NCBI GenBank assembly: GCA_024509875.1
Contig: JAMPIV010019107.1
Coordinates: forward strand, 212,773 to 276,772
From: Oreohelix idahoensis
Lineage: Eukaryota; Mollusca; Gastropoda; Stylommatophora; Oreohelicidae
DNA length: 64,000 nt
Direction: 5' to 3'
Below are positions 11,102 to 23,879 of the stretch, piece by piece. The notes beneath the pieces were generated by a model. That model was not told the origin of the DNA, did not search any database, and saw only the letters and a program-made list of their open reading frames with translations. Within the stretch, counting starts at the first letter, position 1. The number at the start of each line of letters is the position of its first letter. A program made the translations under genes and the position numbers.

Positions 11102-11731
11102 TTGGATGATCTGGATTTTGCTGATGACTTGGCTCTTCTGTCCCATAACCGTAATCAGATGCAGGACAAATTGAAAACACTCGATGAGAGGTCACAGCAA
11201 TTGGGTCTGAAAATACACAGGAAAAAGACAAAGATAATGAGAATAAATGCAGGTAATGATAACAGGGTTGAACTTGAAGAAGCACCAATACAAGATGTAG
11301 AATCGTACACATATCTTGGCAGCAATATAGACACAGTTGGAGGGACAGACAGTGATACCAAAATAAGAATACAAAAAGCAAGAGAAGCTTTCATTGCATT
11401 GGGAAATATATGGAGATCAAGAGAAATCGGATCCAACACGAAAATAAGAATCTTCAACTCAAATGTGAAGTCAGTCCTATTGTATGGCTCTGAGACATGG
11501 AGAACAACAAAGACAACTACCAAAAAGCTGCAGACTTTCATAAATGGGTGCTTGCGTAGAATAGAGGGATTAAAATGGTATGACAAGTTTACCAACGTGG
11601 AACTGATGACAAGAACTAGACAAGTGCCAGTGGAACAAGAGATGAGAAGAAGACGATGGCGATGGATAGGACACACACTGAGGAAACCTGTTGATAGCAT
11701 TACAAGGCAGTCCTTGTTCTGGAATCCCTAG
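11102..11731 (+). pseudogene. LINE B reverse transcriptase, active-site and C-terminal part
   Basis: The third frame of LINE B starts with DLDFADDLALLSH, which contains the catalytic FADD. It continues through the thumb (YTYLGSNID, VLLYGSETWR) and the conserved end block RRWRWIGHTLR. It ends at a TAG at 11729-11731, earlier than in the copy at 40462-40848, which continues through KRSRGRPRSTWRREL. This is a point-mutation stop. Confidence 0.7.
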
Positions 11732-11916
11732 GGCAAGAGAAGCAGAGGTAGACGAAGAAGCACACGGAGAAGAGAGCTGGAAACAGAGGTGAAAATGATA
11801 AGGAGAAGGTGGAAAGAACTTAAGATGATGGCACGTGACAAGAGGACTTAACATGTGCTTGTTGAAGGCCTATGCTCCTTTGGGAGTGGAGGGTTATAAA
11901 TGAACATTTACATCTC

Positions 11917-13475
11917 CACTGTTTGAAAAGTGTTCACAATATAAATTGATGTATGTGTCATTTATATTTACACTTATGGAAAAGTCTGAAACTTCTATTA
12001 ATTTAAAATGAATATTTTCACATAGACATTTACACTGGGTTGAAGCTTGAAAACTTACATTAATTTTAAAGTGAATATGTTTATAGGGACATTTACACTG
12101 CTTTTTATACTTAGAATGTACATCATTTCTTTCATCTTTCCCTCCCTGCTCCATAGGGAACCTGGAACTACTTTATGCTTTTAGTTCTCTTTACCAAACT
12201 ATCAATAAAGCAATCACCTGTCCGTGCAGTGGTGGTTCATGAATCATCATTCTAAATACTGAGGTTGCCAGCACCAAATGACTTTGACATCCAATAGCGA
12301 GTTTCACACATTAACCTTCACGTGGTAATATATATATACGTGTCTGGGATGTCTTTAATTTCACAACAGATTCCTCTATGACTACGTGTTTCTTCAGTTT
12401 CCTAGTCCCGGTATTCCTTATTAAAATTTGAAAGAGATTTCCTGTGCTTTTTTAAGTCTTATCTGGTTCTCCAATAAAAGATCCGGTTAACAAATAGGAA
12501 TTATGAATCTATTCTTCACTCAGGCGAGGTCTGGTGTTGTCTTGGCGAGCGTGCAATTCACAGTGAGTTAAAACTGCGAAATGGTCAGGCTATATTCCCC
12601 TCAATGTTGTTTTGAATCTAATCAGAAAAATCCAATCATTTCAAATCATGCAGATAGGGTGTGATATTTCAATAAGTTTCGTGCCTGCAAAGGTCGCGTA
12701 TTACCATATTTGGACATCTGATGCCTTGCATACACTCTCACAAACACATTTGTAGACTCATATTGTCTAAAATGTAATAAATCCATGATAACTTTTAACA
12801 AGTGACCGGAAGCGATTATATCACACTTGTCTGCCCACATGTGTCACACAGACAGTAATCTCGTTATCTGTCGTATGAGTACGCAAACTCCGTGTCTTAA
12901 CGGTGATTAAGCCGAAGCGCTGGCCGATGTACGTGTTAATCTGCCGCGCCTATAACCAACAAACCTGGGTAGCGCCAGGCAAATGTGATGTATCATATCA
13001 GCAGCTCCTTGCAAATGTGATATTTATCACCTACACGGTGCTTTGATAAAATCAAATATCTGCTTCTAAGCAGAAAAATAACGAGTAAAGAAAGAAAGAG
13101 AGAAAGAAAAGTGCGATAATTGACAGCACATAACAAAAATCAGTACCACAAATGTACCGATACTGCCGAAGAGAACCAAGAGATCGCTAAGAGGTCGTCA
13201 ATTTCGTCACAAGAGGTAAAGAAAGATTAGGACTATGCACCCTTAGGCATTGTCACAGAATGACCTCGAAACTTTTCATTTCTTGTGCCATCCCGTAATT
13301 CATTGTGTGCTTTCACGTTCTATTTTCCTACCTCGGACAATATTTGGTATTTTCAAGTCATTGTTTACACTTTCTTCCCGTAATTCACGTTATGTTTGTT
13401 TGCCTGCCTCTCCTCGATGAGAGTTGATACAGGTAAGACCAGTGGGGTGACACCCGGTGCTTGTGTTTGCACAGG
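11917..13475. other. AT-rich non-coding region with degenerate ~87-bp repeat
   Basis: Between about 11903 and 12110 a loose repeat recurs in which 'CATTTACA' followed by an 'AAAACTT...ATTAATTTAAA...GAATAT' stretch appears every 80-90 bases. LINE B inserted inside this repeat, since the 121-bp spacer at 8563-8683 has the same flavour. The rest, including a GAAA-rich patch near 13090, shows no coding signal. Confidence 0.4.
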
Positions 13476-13650
13476 GAGTACCAGTCAACTGTCCATCTTG
13501 TGACATATTAAAGACGCACAAGAGTCGACAGAAATGTTGTAATAGGTTCCGGGAAGATATGATCATTAATACATTTGGGAAAGTTGTGAGTTGTAAATGT
13601 GATAATTCTAGACGGAAAGCACGCGACCTTGTATGGGAAGTGTCTTTTTA
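13476..13650 (+). CDS. Possible cysteine-rich host exon, unrecognised
   Basis: A good splice-acceptor context (GCTTGTGTTTGCACAG) precedes an open stretch that translates as a cysteine-rich peptide containing NCPSCDI, QKCCNRF and SCKCDN. Spaced cysteines after a clean acceptor suggest an extracellular-domain exon. The stretch with acidic and hydrophobic residues after CCNRF loosely recalls netrin-like (NTR) domains, but this is weak. It is open to TAA at 13649-13651 and I see no strong donor. It could be chance. Confidence 0.25.
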
Positions 13651-13659
13651 AAATCACGT

Positions 13660-15749
13660 AGACTTTTCCTATGAGGAAATTGTTGGAATAAACCCCATCA
13701 TAACACGCATGATTGAATACAATTGGCTGAGCAATTCTAGATGTTATAAACAACACTTCTGATTTGAGCCTGGTCAGGTAGTAACAAGAACGTGCGTGGG
13801 ACGAAGGTTGCAATATAGTCTGCCACTTTCGTCAGTTTAGAGTACTGGGAAATTCACCTCGTCAAGAAGACAGCCAGCTAGCCAGAGGAAGGAATAGGAT
13901 CAGAATTCATTCCATTCATCGGGCCCGACATTGTTTGAGCATCTTGTGGACATATATCCCAGGAAAACTCTACCTACACTAACAAGAAAGCCGGAATCCT
14001 AGGAATCTGAACACAAAGTCAGAATGGGAGGATGAGCGGTCAGTTTTTGGGATATACGTTTTCTGTCAATACGGTTAGATGTCTAGGGTTCACAGGCTTA
14101 CGGGTTTTAAACAGTAACGTGTGAACTGGCTTTCCACTGAGCCAACAGTAAAAACGTTTACCAGACTCCATGGCAATACAGGACAACATTTATTTGCAGA
14201 ACACCGATGCATTTATGATTCGGTATTTGCAAGATACATCCTCCAATACATCTCGCTAATAAACTAGTACACTAATCATTTATATTCATGGCATGTACAC
14301 AATCCCAAATAGGTTCCGACTAGGAACACTTTGAAAACACAGCCATCCCCTAGAGGGGAAACATAAACAATGATCTCGCCGCTCCGTCAAACAAACCGAC
14401 GTCACATGCGAACTACGCATAGCGACAATAAAAGAGTGCCGCACTTGCTAGCACCACAATCATCTTCAGTATAATTCACATGTGGCGTATAAAAGCATAC
14501 ACCACAGGGAGCATAGTGTAAAGTAATACCCCAGACCGCGTGTAAAAGGCATCTTAAACAAGTTGCATTAACTATTTCTCTGAGCCAGGAGTCAGTGTTC
14601 CCAAAGAGATTTTGGGGTGAGTTGTACATTTCATAATTCTGTATTTTGAATTTAGTAACATGTGAAAATTGCTAATGGATGTCCAAGTCATACGAGGCTG
14701 GCAACCTCAGCATATAGAATGACGATTTCATGAACCATTACTGCAAGAACTGGTGACTGCTTTATGCGAGTTTCTCAAAGAGAACCAACTTCAGAGGTAG
14801 TCCCAAGATTCATATAGAGCAGGGAGTGGATGATGATAGAACTGATATACATACTTATTATATTATTCACCTTTTCAACCAGTGCAAATGTAAAGATATT
14901 CATTATAAATGTAATAAATGTTTTCCAATCACTGATATTAATATCAATGCTCAGAGAGGGTAAAGTTCTGAGGTAGATGGGATGGTGGAATGAAAAGGGG
15001 GGCACATGATTGTGTGTCAGGAAACCCATACTGGGGAGAGTATTTATTTCCATTCTTTCATAATACTAGTCGGTGGTACCAGTTGAGGGTGCTATCTCTG
15101 AAACAAAGTGTTGTGGTATAAGTGGCCTGCTGTCAACGCTAGACACCATCATCAGACGGGTATTGAAGAAGCTGGACCAGCTTCGTGATTACTCCCTGAT
15201 ATTTCTTGGAAAATGTCACAACCTCCAGACTTGACCAGTGACTAGAGTGAATCAGTCCATAACATGCAAAGAACCAACCATCGGCTGGAGCAGAAATCAA
15301 CAAACGTACTGGCAGCTAAGTACAAACTTAAAAGCTGCCAAATGCACTTTCAGACAATTCCCTCAATATCCACAACATCACCCTGTGATGATTACCTTTT
15401 TTTTTTTTTTTACAAAAAAAGAATTATTCATTTTACACTGTTAAATATATTTGATTAATAAATTTGTTATTCGTGTATATACAATAGTATAGTTGATTTC
15501 GCCTTTTTGGGCGTACTGCACCCGTATGTCTCAGTCATCTTAAATACACTTAAAACAGAGCTAATAAATTAAGATTTCACTGAATTTAATAAGTTGGGGG
15601 GATTGAAAGAGCTAAATCATACAATATATCTCTTCACAAAAGTGGTCGGGCAGATAATAAGTTAACTGTGCTAAGACACATTCAGCATTGTTCTTGACTT
15701 CTGAATATCTTGTGAAGACTCCCTCAAGGTAGAAGCATCATCATCCTTC
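13660..15749. other. Non-coding spacer
   Basis: No coding signal is seen. A diverged relative of the 'GGCTGGCAACCTCA' repeat family lies at about 14694-14770. A T15 run followed by A7 lies at about 15399-15420. Confidence 0.35.
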
Positions 15750-15765
15750 TATTTGCATCTCTTAC

Positions 15766-16671
15766 TTACTTAGTCGTTCCCCTTCTACCGTGAGGTGTAG
15801 AGGTTTGGAAGAGAGAGTGCAAGACTATCCTATCGTCTGTCTTCCTCCTGGCCTGGTTCCATTCTAGTCCTCGGTCCTTCAAAGATTGTCTAATGTTGTC
15901 CTCCCAGCGGACTCTGGGTCGTCCTGGGGATCTGGATCCTTGGTTCTTTGTTTCCCACGCTTGTCGTGGTAGCCGATCTTCTCCCATTCTGCAGACATGG
16001 CCAAACCATCTTAGATGGGACTGTTCTACTTGGGTCTGCAGGGGGAGGGATTTAAGGCCTTGGCGTATCGTCTGGTTGCGTACCATGTCTCTTCTTGTTA
16101 CTTCAACCACCTTCCTCAGATACCTCATTTCTGAGGTTTGGATCTGGATTTTGGGGGTTGTAGTCATTACCCATGACTCGCATCCATATGTCAAGACTGG
16201 GACATAGGTGGAGCGGTATACAGCCATCTTCGTTTTCTTACCAACCTCTCTCTTGCTGAAGAATCCTCGATTTATTGTCTGAAAAAGTCTCCCAGCTGCT
16301 GCTTTTCGAGTGGCCAACTCTTCTTTGATGCCTCCCTTTCGATCTATAATATATCCGAGGTATTTTAAGTGGTCGACCTGCTCCAGGACCTATTTTCCCA
16401 GCTTAATCTGATGTCTTCGTCTTCTCGTGATATCACCATGGATTTTGTTTTAGAGCTGCTTATGACCATCCCTCTCTTCTCCAGCTCTTCCTTCCAGACT
16501 TGCAGGTTGGATTGGAGATGTGCCTCTGATTTAGCAATCAGGGCAACATCAGCAGCAAATGCCAGCTCCGAAATATAGACCTGTCTCATCTTCCAGTACC
16601 CCACTGAATACTTTCTTGTTCTCTCCTTACATGCCTTGATGACATCGTCCATGAGGAGTATGGAAAGGTAA
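15766..16671 (-). pseudogene. LINE A copy 2, reverse transcriptase C-terminal half
   Basis: The minus strand encodes the FADD region (mutated to FAAD in the frame ending at 16365), the thumb, and the full C-terminus including RWFGHVCRM and GRPRVRWED, in two frames broken near 16350. Loss of an active-site aspartate, the frameshift and the nested insertion make it non-functional. Confidence 0.7.
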
Positions 16672-17282
16672 ATGTGACATATTATGAAAATAGTTTTCAT
16701 CATCTATTTCTTTATCTACACTTTTCTTTTACCAAACTTTCACCTACGCCTGTTTCGATAACATATAACCATTCTAACACTCAGAGATCTGTCCCTTTTT
16801 CTTATTTAGCACGCATTCTATTGCTGTTAGCTATTTCTTTGATGTATGCTCACGAGCAGACCTATTAGCTAACGCTGAGCGGGGTATCTGTAATTTATTC
16901 TTAACGCCAGCGATTGAAAATCGTTGGATAGGATCAGATAGCGATCAAGAGAGGATAATTTGGAAGCGAGGTGAGACCAATTTTTATTACCTCCCTTGTG
17001 TTCCGTTTGCTAGTAAAGTAATTAAACACGGCAGATCGCCAGATCAAAGAACGGGCTCGCTCGATTTCGTTCTATGACCACGTCTGCAGGGCGGTAAACA
17101 GTGTGATTTTACGATCGAAGAAATCTCGCACGGTCTGGTCAATTACGTTACGCCTGATCTAAAGAGAGTGCAGGGGAAAAGGGTGTAGATTTCCTTAATC
17201 TAGACTTTGAGCAGAGATTTCCCCTTAGGTGTTAACATCTGGCAGAGAGTCTGGTTTTCGGTGTATAGGTTCATTCCCTTTG

Positions 17283-17420
<138 letters not shown>

Positions 17421-18435
17421 CCGCTCTTGATCGCTATATATATATATATATATACCCCAGCAGTCTAACTAAATTTATCCAGTACCGCCAGAATTTCAGA
17501 GAACATCTAGCTTTCGATTCTAAAGATCTCTTATAAAAGTAGTATCTCTTAGTTTTTCGATTGGAGATCGTTTTATTTCTGTGCTTGTGGTTATTATTAT
17601 AATAGTAGTTAAATCGTCAATTATATTTCTCTAGGTTTCACTGTGTTACAGTGGCTAGCCGAACTAATAAATAAATTTCTAGCTAATCTCGTCCAGCTAT
17701 AATATAAATTTAATTACTGCTAGTAACCAGTCAGAGAATAATTTAACCAACTAAGTAAATGCACTGATTCATCATGAGTATCGACGAAATATGTATTTAT
17801 TTTTAATTCATGATGACTGATTTTTTAAAATGACTAGAATTTATTTCACGGAAGTTTTTAAACGATAAGACAAGCTCTAAGCTTGTAGTTTATAATTTAA
17901 AGTTAAATAACCGAAGTGGATAAATATTCTATGTTACGCGGGGTAAGGATAGGATTGTGTATACTATATTAAGTATTTGTATCTTTTCTGTTTACACAGT
18001 ATTGGGTCAAACCCTAAACCTTACCAGCGGCTTCCAAATGAATCTGAGTATTACCTTACAAAAGAACATTCTGATATAAATATCGTGTTTTACACCCAGA
18101 AAGAGACAGAGTATCAACCCAGAGAATATTAAGAATAAATTGTAACTGGACTTATAGAATATCCAGATTTCTTTTCCCAAGTTCATATACATTCAGCCTG
18201 TGGTGGCGACATAATCAAACATTGACATTACCTGAATAACGACCACAGTGTTGTGAAGAAGATTTATCCTGAACAGATTTATTTACCTGACACTCGATTT
18301 AACGATTGAAGATTCCAAGCTACTGTACACTGTGAACATTATATCTCTTAATTATTTTACTACCTGGACAAAAATTGAAGTGATATAATCAGCATCCTAC
18401 TAACAGTAGCGAATAGCGTTTCCCATCATTTGAAT

Positions 18436-18574
18436 TAACCCGGTCCTAAAAAATGCCGTACAGAAGTCGGATGTGTCGAACGAAAGGTGCAAATATCACA
18501 GCTACGTTGTAAACAGACACAACGCAACCACCGTCCTTTTCAGGGCGAACGAGGAAGAAGAAGAAGAAGAAGAA
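18436..18574 (+). mobile_element. GAA-tailed SINE-like element, partial copy
   Basis: About 135 bases match, in opposite orientation, the element at 54460-54767. Shared landmarks are CCCGGTCC, ATGCCGT, AAGTCGGATGTGTCG and CCTTTTCAGG, followed by a (GAA)n tail. It lies inside the 2.9-kb insert. The 5' part of the family is missing here. Confidence 0.6.
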
Positions 18575-19130
18575 TTAATTAGTCTGTGGAGAAACTGGGG
18601 CTTGATTCGCCAATAACCAAACCTTGGATGAGCTGTGTGTACCTTACGATTGTTCCAGATGTTGTGAAAGCACCTATTAGGTAAGAGTGACTGGTTGTGA
18701 TCACAGGTTTGTCAGAGCGAGCGAAAGCAGGGATGAATAATTCTTTCATTGTATAACCCATGTACTAACTTTGTATTTTTGTGTGCAAGTTTTGCTAATG
18801 CTGTCCTTCTCAGAATAGATTAACGTATAAAATCTGTTCTTTACTGTAGAGGGAAATCCTAGACCATAGCGTAAACACCTTTGACTCTTTGGGGGTTAAT
18901 AACTTCTCTGTTAACGGGATCTTGTCTCAACAGAGGGTGGGAGGATTACACCTATGAGTCCATTTTCTTTATTAATTCATTAACCTACGTTTAATTGTAT
19001 TTGATTTGATATTCAATACATGTCTGTTGTGAAGTTTTTCTTATGATAAATAAAATTTACATAAACTTTATTTACGTGTGTTGGTCAGCTTGTCCCAAAA
19101 GATCCCTATTCTATAGTTATAGTTTTCACG

Positions 19131-19356
<226 letters not shown>

Positions 19357-19562
19357 AAAACTGTCTGATCTAAGAATTTCAGTCGTAGCCGATAGGCTGG
19401 ATAGATTATCTCTCAAAAATCCAGGGACAGACTTTACCTTTCACCATTTCACTCGTGATAATCTATTTCTTTACCTTATCTCCCACTGAGCTATCACCTG
19501 TTCTAGTTCTGTTCAGACCGGACCATAATTGATCTTAAATTCCTATCGAAAAATCTACGACA

Positions 19563-21391
19563 GTAAGGTGACAGGATATCACCTTGTCTTACACCAGTGG
19601 TGGTCCTGAACTCTTCTGATTTATAGTTTGCTGTCCGCACATAACTTCTGCAAGACTTGTAGAAGCTCTGTATAGCATGAATCAGAGGTGCTGGAATGTT
19701 CTTCCTTGCCAAACAGTCCCCAAAGTTTGCTCCAGGGAACCCTGTCAAACGCCTTTTCCAGATCTATGAAACAAAGATGGATCTCACTCTTATATTCAAG
19801 GGCCTTTTCACTCAGCTGTCTGAGTGTGAAGATTAGGTCTTGAGTACTTCGGTTTGCTCGGAATCCGCACTAGACCTCATCCAATTGTGGCTGCAGTAAG
19901 CAATTTGCCTTGCTTGTCCTTTATAAATTTGAGAGGGCATTGTTTTCCTTCCTCATGTTTTTTAGGGTCTTATAGAACAATTTCTGGTTTTCTTGTGCAT
20001 CTTTTCTAGCTTTTCTCCAAACTCCTCCCAGGACTTCTGTTTTGCTGCTAGCACTTTGTTCTTTCATTCCGTTCTGAGTATCACATATTCTCTACATTTT
20101 TCCATTTGTCCTGTTGTATTTTTAGCTCCTAAGTATTGTTTCCAAGCCATTTTCTTCTCTCTTATTTTCTCTTTGACTTCCTCTGTCCACCAAGGTGTCC
20201 TCTTTCTCTTGTTCCCAAGTCGGACTTCACCGCATGCTTCTGCAGCAGCTGTCTTTATGATGTCATTGAATTTAATTCCAGAGGGTTTCCAAGTCATCAG
20301 GTCGTTCTTCTGTGTTGCTCACCGCTGCAGCAATAAGCCCACTGATATCTGGTCTTAATTTCTGGCTCTCTCAGCTTGTAGGTCCTAATGCTCATTTCTC
20401 CTGCTCGTTTACTTGGTTTCTTGCGTGATGTTGGGCAGTTCCTAGGCTGAGCAACTCTTTCAGTTGTTCTTTTGATTGTTAGCAGGTAGTGATCACTTCC
20501 AATCTCTGGCCCCCTCCAGACTCTAGCATCTCGGACATATTTGAATGAGCTTCTCCGAACAATGGCATAGTCGATCACTGACTTCTCATTCTTTGTTGGT
20601 TCACATCTAGTGTATGCATGTATGCGCTTATGGGGGAACTTTGTGTTTGTAATGATCAGTTTTTGCTCACTGCAGAATCTAAGGAGTCGCTTTCCATTGT
20701 CATTGAGAGTATCTTCTCCATATCTACCGATAACTCCACCACATCTAGCATGGTCATTTCCAGCTCTGGCATTGAAATCTCCGAGCATGATAACTTCATC
20801 TAGGCAGTCATCCACTGTCCTTTGAAGCAGCTCGAAAAATTCCTCCTTGACCTCTGCTCTCTCATCCTCATTTGGCCCATACACTATGACCAGGTTGACT
20901 ATGGTTTCTCCTTCTTTTAGTTTTACAACCATAATGCGCTTCGAGACAAAGTTCCATCCCTTGATACTATCTTTTGATTTTTGGCCACAATGCAACCCAC
21001 GCCCCCTTTAGCTCTTTCAGATGTGGGTACACAACTGTAGAGCAGCGTGCTGCCATCGAGATCCATGACTCCTTGTCCTTTTTTCTTTGTTTCCGTTATA
21101 GCCAGAATTTCTAGTTTTGCTTTCCTCATCTCTTCCACCAGCTCCTCTTCTTTCCCATTTATACTTCTTGTGTTCCAAGTTCCATAAGTCGTAGTCCGTA
21201 GTCCGTTACAGTTCGTCGCCGTTAGGATCAGTCCGGTTTTCTCTCTTATGTTTCGTATAATCGGGTTGTAAGACAAACATGTGATTGGCCTGTTGTGCCT
21301 TTGCATGGTGGAGGGGCTGCCTCCTTACGGCCTCCATGCAGGCCGCCCTCCTCCTTTTTCAGCCGGGCTTGGGACCGGCCTTGGCGGAGTT
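19563..21391 (-). pseudogene. LINE A copy 2, endonuclease and RT N-terminal half
   Basis: The minus strand carries the 5' UTR (to 21391), the endonuclease in two frames (TYGTWNTRSING in the frame ending at 20923; LGDFNARAGN and GSDHYLL in the frame ending at 20297), the linker (TPWWTEEVKEKIRE) and the GVRQGDILSP block near 19570. Frameshifts near 20960, 20310 and 20050 plus the roughly 0.43-kb deletion disable it. It is otherwise very similar to copy 1. Confidence 0.75.
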
Positions 21392-21404
21392 TATTTGCAT
21401 CTCT

Positions 21405-22613
21405 GCCAAGAGTAATCTTGTGCGACGGTAGATACCTTTGAAGACACACATTAGATACTCTAAGTTTTGGCCATTGTGACAGACTGCTGTGCATGTGGGC
21501 TGGCAACCTCATGATGTAAAACCAAGTGTCACAGAATCCACCGCTGCAAGACCAGGAGATTGCTTGGCGCAGGCTTCCCGCAAGGGGACACTTGTAGTGG
21601 TGGTTCCATACTCTTTAAAAGTGCAAAAGAAGAAGAGATGACACCAGTCTTAGAACATGGAATACCAGTAATAGATGCAATGTTCCTTAAACTTTTTCGG
21701 GTCACTCTTATCTTCGAGAACACATCACCAGCGCCCCTTCCATTTCCCTGCATTACATAAAAAAAAACTATTCAGAGTGGAAGATAAGACAATTGTCAAT
21801 TAGCAGCAGCTAATTGCTCTATTTTTTATTTCTTTTATAAAGCTACAAGTATGCTTATTTATTAATTTAATTTTTACAAATAAAACTTAATTACATAACC
21901 CAGTATAACAAACTTTCACCAACAATACAAGATAGTACATTAGTAACCAATCACTACCTTTTTGTTCACTAACACATTATCCACTATTTGAAAAGGATAA
22001 TGCTTCTATTTACCAAATATCCCCAGTACACCATGGAAAGCTTCACATACCACCGTACGCGTAACCCAGGTTATGAACCTGTGATATTAGGTGTATGAGA
22101 AACTGGGACGAGCGACGTTTTGAAACATGTAACACAAACGGTCAAGTCTGTCTCTTCAATTTTCAATAAGCTTATTCGGAATCTTCAGAGGGAAGGACTC
22201 AGAAACAAGCGTTGTTTAAGAATGTTTATCACAGATTTAACAGTCTAGAACAACTGGACGACATGTTTTTCAATTTGTTCAACATTTGTAAAAATACTCG
22301 TTAAAGAATTTACTTGCGTAACATAGACCTAGTATAAGTCTTGTTCCATCTCCGGAAAAAGCCACACAAAATGCACTTTTGAAAAAAGCCGGCCGGACGT
22401 TGTCTTAAGGTAAAAAGAGGACAAATCCAGGAAAAAGCGGACATATGGAGTGCTTTCATCTTCGCAGCTGAAAAGTAGCCATATTAAATGCGATGGAAAT
22501 AATTGCAGGTTATTCCCCCCTCATCCCCCCCCCCCCCCAATTTCCCCCCCCCCCCCCTTTTTTTTTTCCCACTTCACAAGAAGTTGCAATCTTTACAAAC
22601 TCGCTTCCATCCA
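21405..22613. other. Non-coding spacer with an old repeat and a C/T homopolymer block
   Basis: About 21480-21645 is a diverged member of the 'GGCTGGCAACCTCA ... GGTTCCATACTC' repeat family with a GAAGAAGAGATGA end. Positions about 22516-22570 are long runs of C interrupted by AATTT and followed by T10. No gene is seen. Confidence 0.4.
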
Positions 22614-23490
22614 TTCAAGCCCTCAACGACCTGCACGGATACAACAATCAGGCATCAGAGACGAGATAAACGTAGTCTTATAGCACGTACAGATTATGAA
22701 CCTCTGATTACATATCCTGGTAATAAGTGAGAGCAGATGGACCGGGACGGGGTAAATACAAACAGCAACAGGAGAAACAGTACTTTACTCTTGTAGAGAG
22801 GATAGTCAGCACAAGACGAGGTCAAGGATGAATTTTATCAACAGCTACAAAAGGAAATAGAAACTGCACTTAGATACGATCTTATCATAGTAATGAGAGA
22901 CCTCAGTGCGAAAGACGGAGCACACAATACATATAATTTCCACGGAAATGTGGCAGCGGAACAGTAAATGAGGATGGTAATAAACTAATAAGCTTCTGCA
23001 GCATTAACAACTTGGTCATTGGAGGAACACTTTTTCCACACAAAGAAATCCACAAGTTAACATGGGAATCATCAAACGGACGGGACAGAAACCAAATAGA
23101 CCACATTATGACCAATGATAGATGGAGGCATTCACTACAGGACGTGAAAGTAAGAAGAGGTGCAAATGTGGGAAACGATCACAACCTAGTAGTAACAAGA
23201 CTGAAGCAAAACTCAGAGTGTTGGACCAATTTCAACTAAACAGGAAAGGTATAACATCATCAAACTCAAGGACAGCCTCACCAGAAAAGCTTTCGTGGTT
23301 GATATAAAGAGAAGAATCAAATTGCCAATAGACAGGAAAAGACAGCGACTGATGATGTTGACCAGAAATTCAACACCATTTCAATTATATATAAGGAAAG
23401 CAGCGAATCATCTCTTCAAGCCCTCGACGACCTTCACGGATACAACAATCAGGCATCAGAGACGAGATAAACGTAGTCTTATAGCACATA
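22614..23490. repeat. 76-bp direct repeats bracketing a LINE fragment
   Basis: Positions 22614-22689 and 23415-23490 match over 76 bases with three differences, in the same orientation, about 0.8 kb apart. Both copies contain CACGGATACAACAATCAGG and end in ATAGCAC(G/A)TA. They bracket the LINE endonuclease fragment. They are too long for a target-site duplication. They may be leftovers of a tandem duplication or two copies of a short repeat. Confidence 0.7.
22800..23370 (+). pseudogene. LINE C endonuclease fragment
   Basis: The clearest part is 23012-23239, which translates with FPHKEIHKLTWES, RNQIDHIMTND, SLQDVKVRRGANVGNDHNLV. These are the last third of an EEP endonuclease of the LINE B type but clearly diverged from it. 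Upstream, at 22885-23010, degraded sequence (for example IVMRDLSAKDGAHN) extends it. No reverse transcriptase follows. It is a fossil of a third RTE-like family. Confidence 0.65.
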
Positions 23491-23539
23491 CCGCTGTAGG
23501 AGGAACAAAGTGGTATAGCTTTCACATACTATTTCTCAG

Positions 23540-23712
23540 TTTCATGGGATTGGGTGATCCACCCTGCCTCTCTGTCTTAGCCTCCTTTAACCGAAGAGCA
23601 TAGTCAGGTACTCATTTACAGCTGGGTGGACTAGAACGTGACTCTATCGGGTTTCGAACTCGATAACTTTGCCTGGAGAAGCAAGTGCTCTAACCACTTT
23701 ACCGCTCCTGAC
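23540..23712 (-). mobile_element. tRNA-derived SINE fragment
   Basis: The minus strand has a tRNA-like head at 23712-23640, with A-box-like AAGTGGTTAGAGCACTTGC and B-box-like GAGTTCGAAACCC. It is followed by CCACCCAGCTGTAAATGAGTACCTG, a body also seen in degraded form at about 55330-55370. Pol III internal promoter spacing is right. No TSD was found. Confidence 0.55.
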
Positions 23713-23879
23713 AGAGAAGATATAAAGATAATAACCTTCAGTGAGCAAACAGTGATATGCGAGGCTCGTGACCGTTCCAGCTTACACTGGACTTGCTGGA
23801 AACGAATGAGTAGATCAGGCAGCAAAATGAGGTAGAGTAAGTAGAAACCTTGTATTAGTAGTGTTCGGGACGCTACCAA

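Larger units (their letters stand above)
8684..11902 (+). mobile_element. LINE B copy 1: full-length, frameshifted RTE-type LINE
   Basis: This 3219-bp unit is flanked by a perfect 14-bp duplication, AACATTTACATCTC, at 8670-8683 and 11903-11916. It encodes an endonuclease and a reverse transcriptase in three different frames, so it is inactive as read. It is related to LINE A in domain layout but clearly a different family, with little identity outside motifs. The 3' end reads GGGAGTGGAGGGTTATAAATG. A 5'-truncated relative at 39992-40905 ends in repeated GAAT units. It lies only 121 bp from LINE A copy 1 and is oriented head-to-head with it. Confidence 0.82.
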
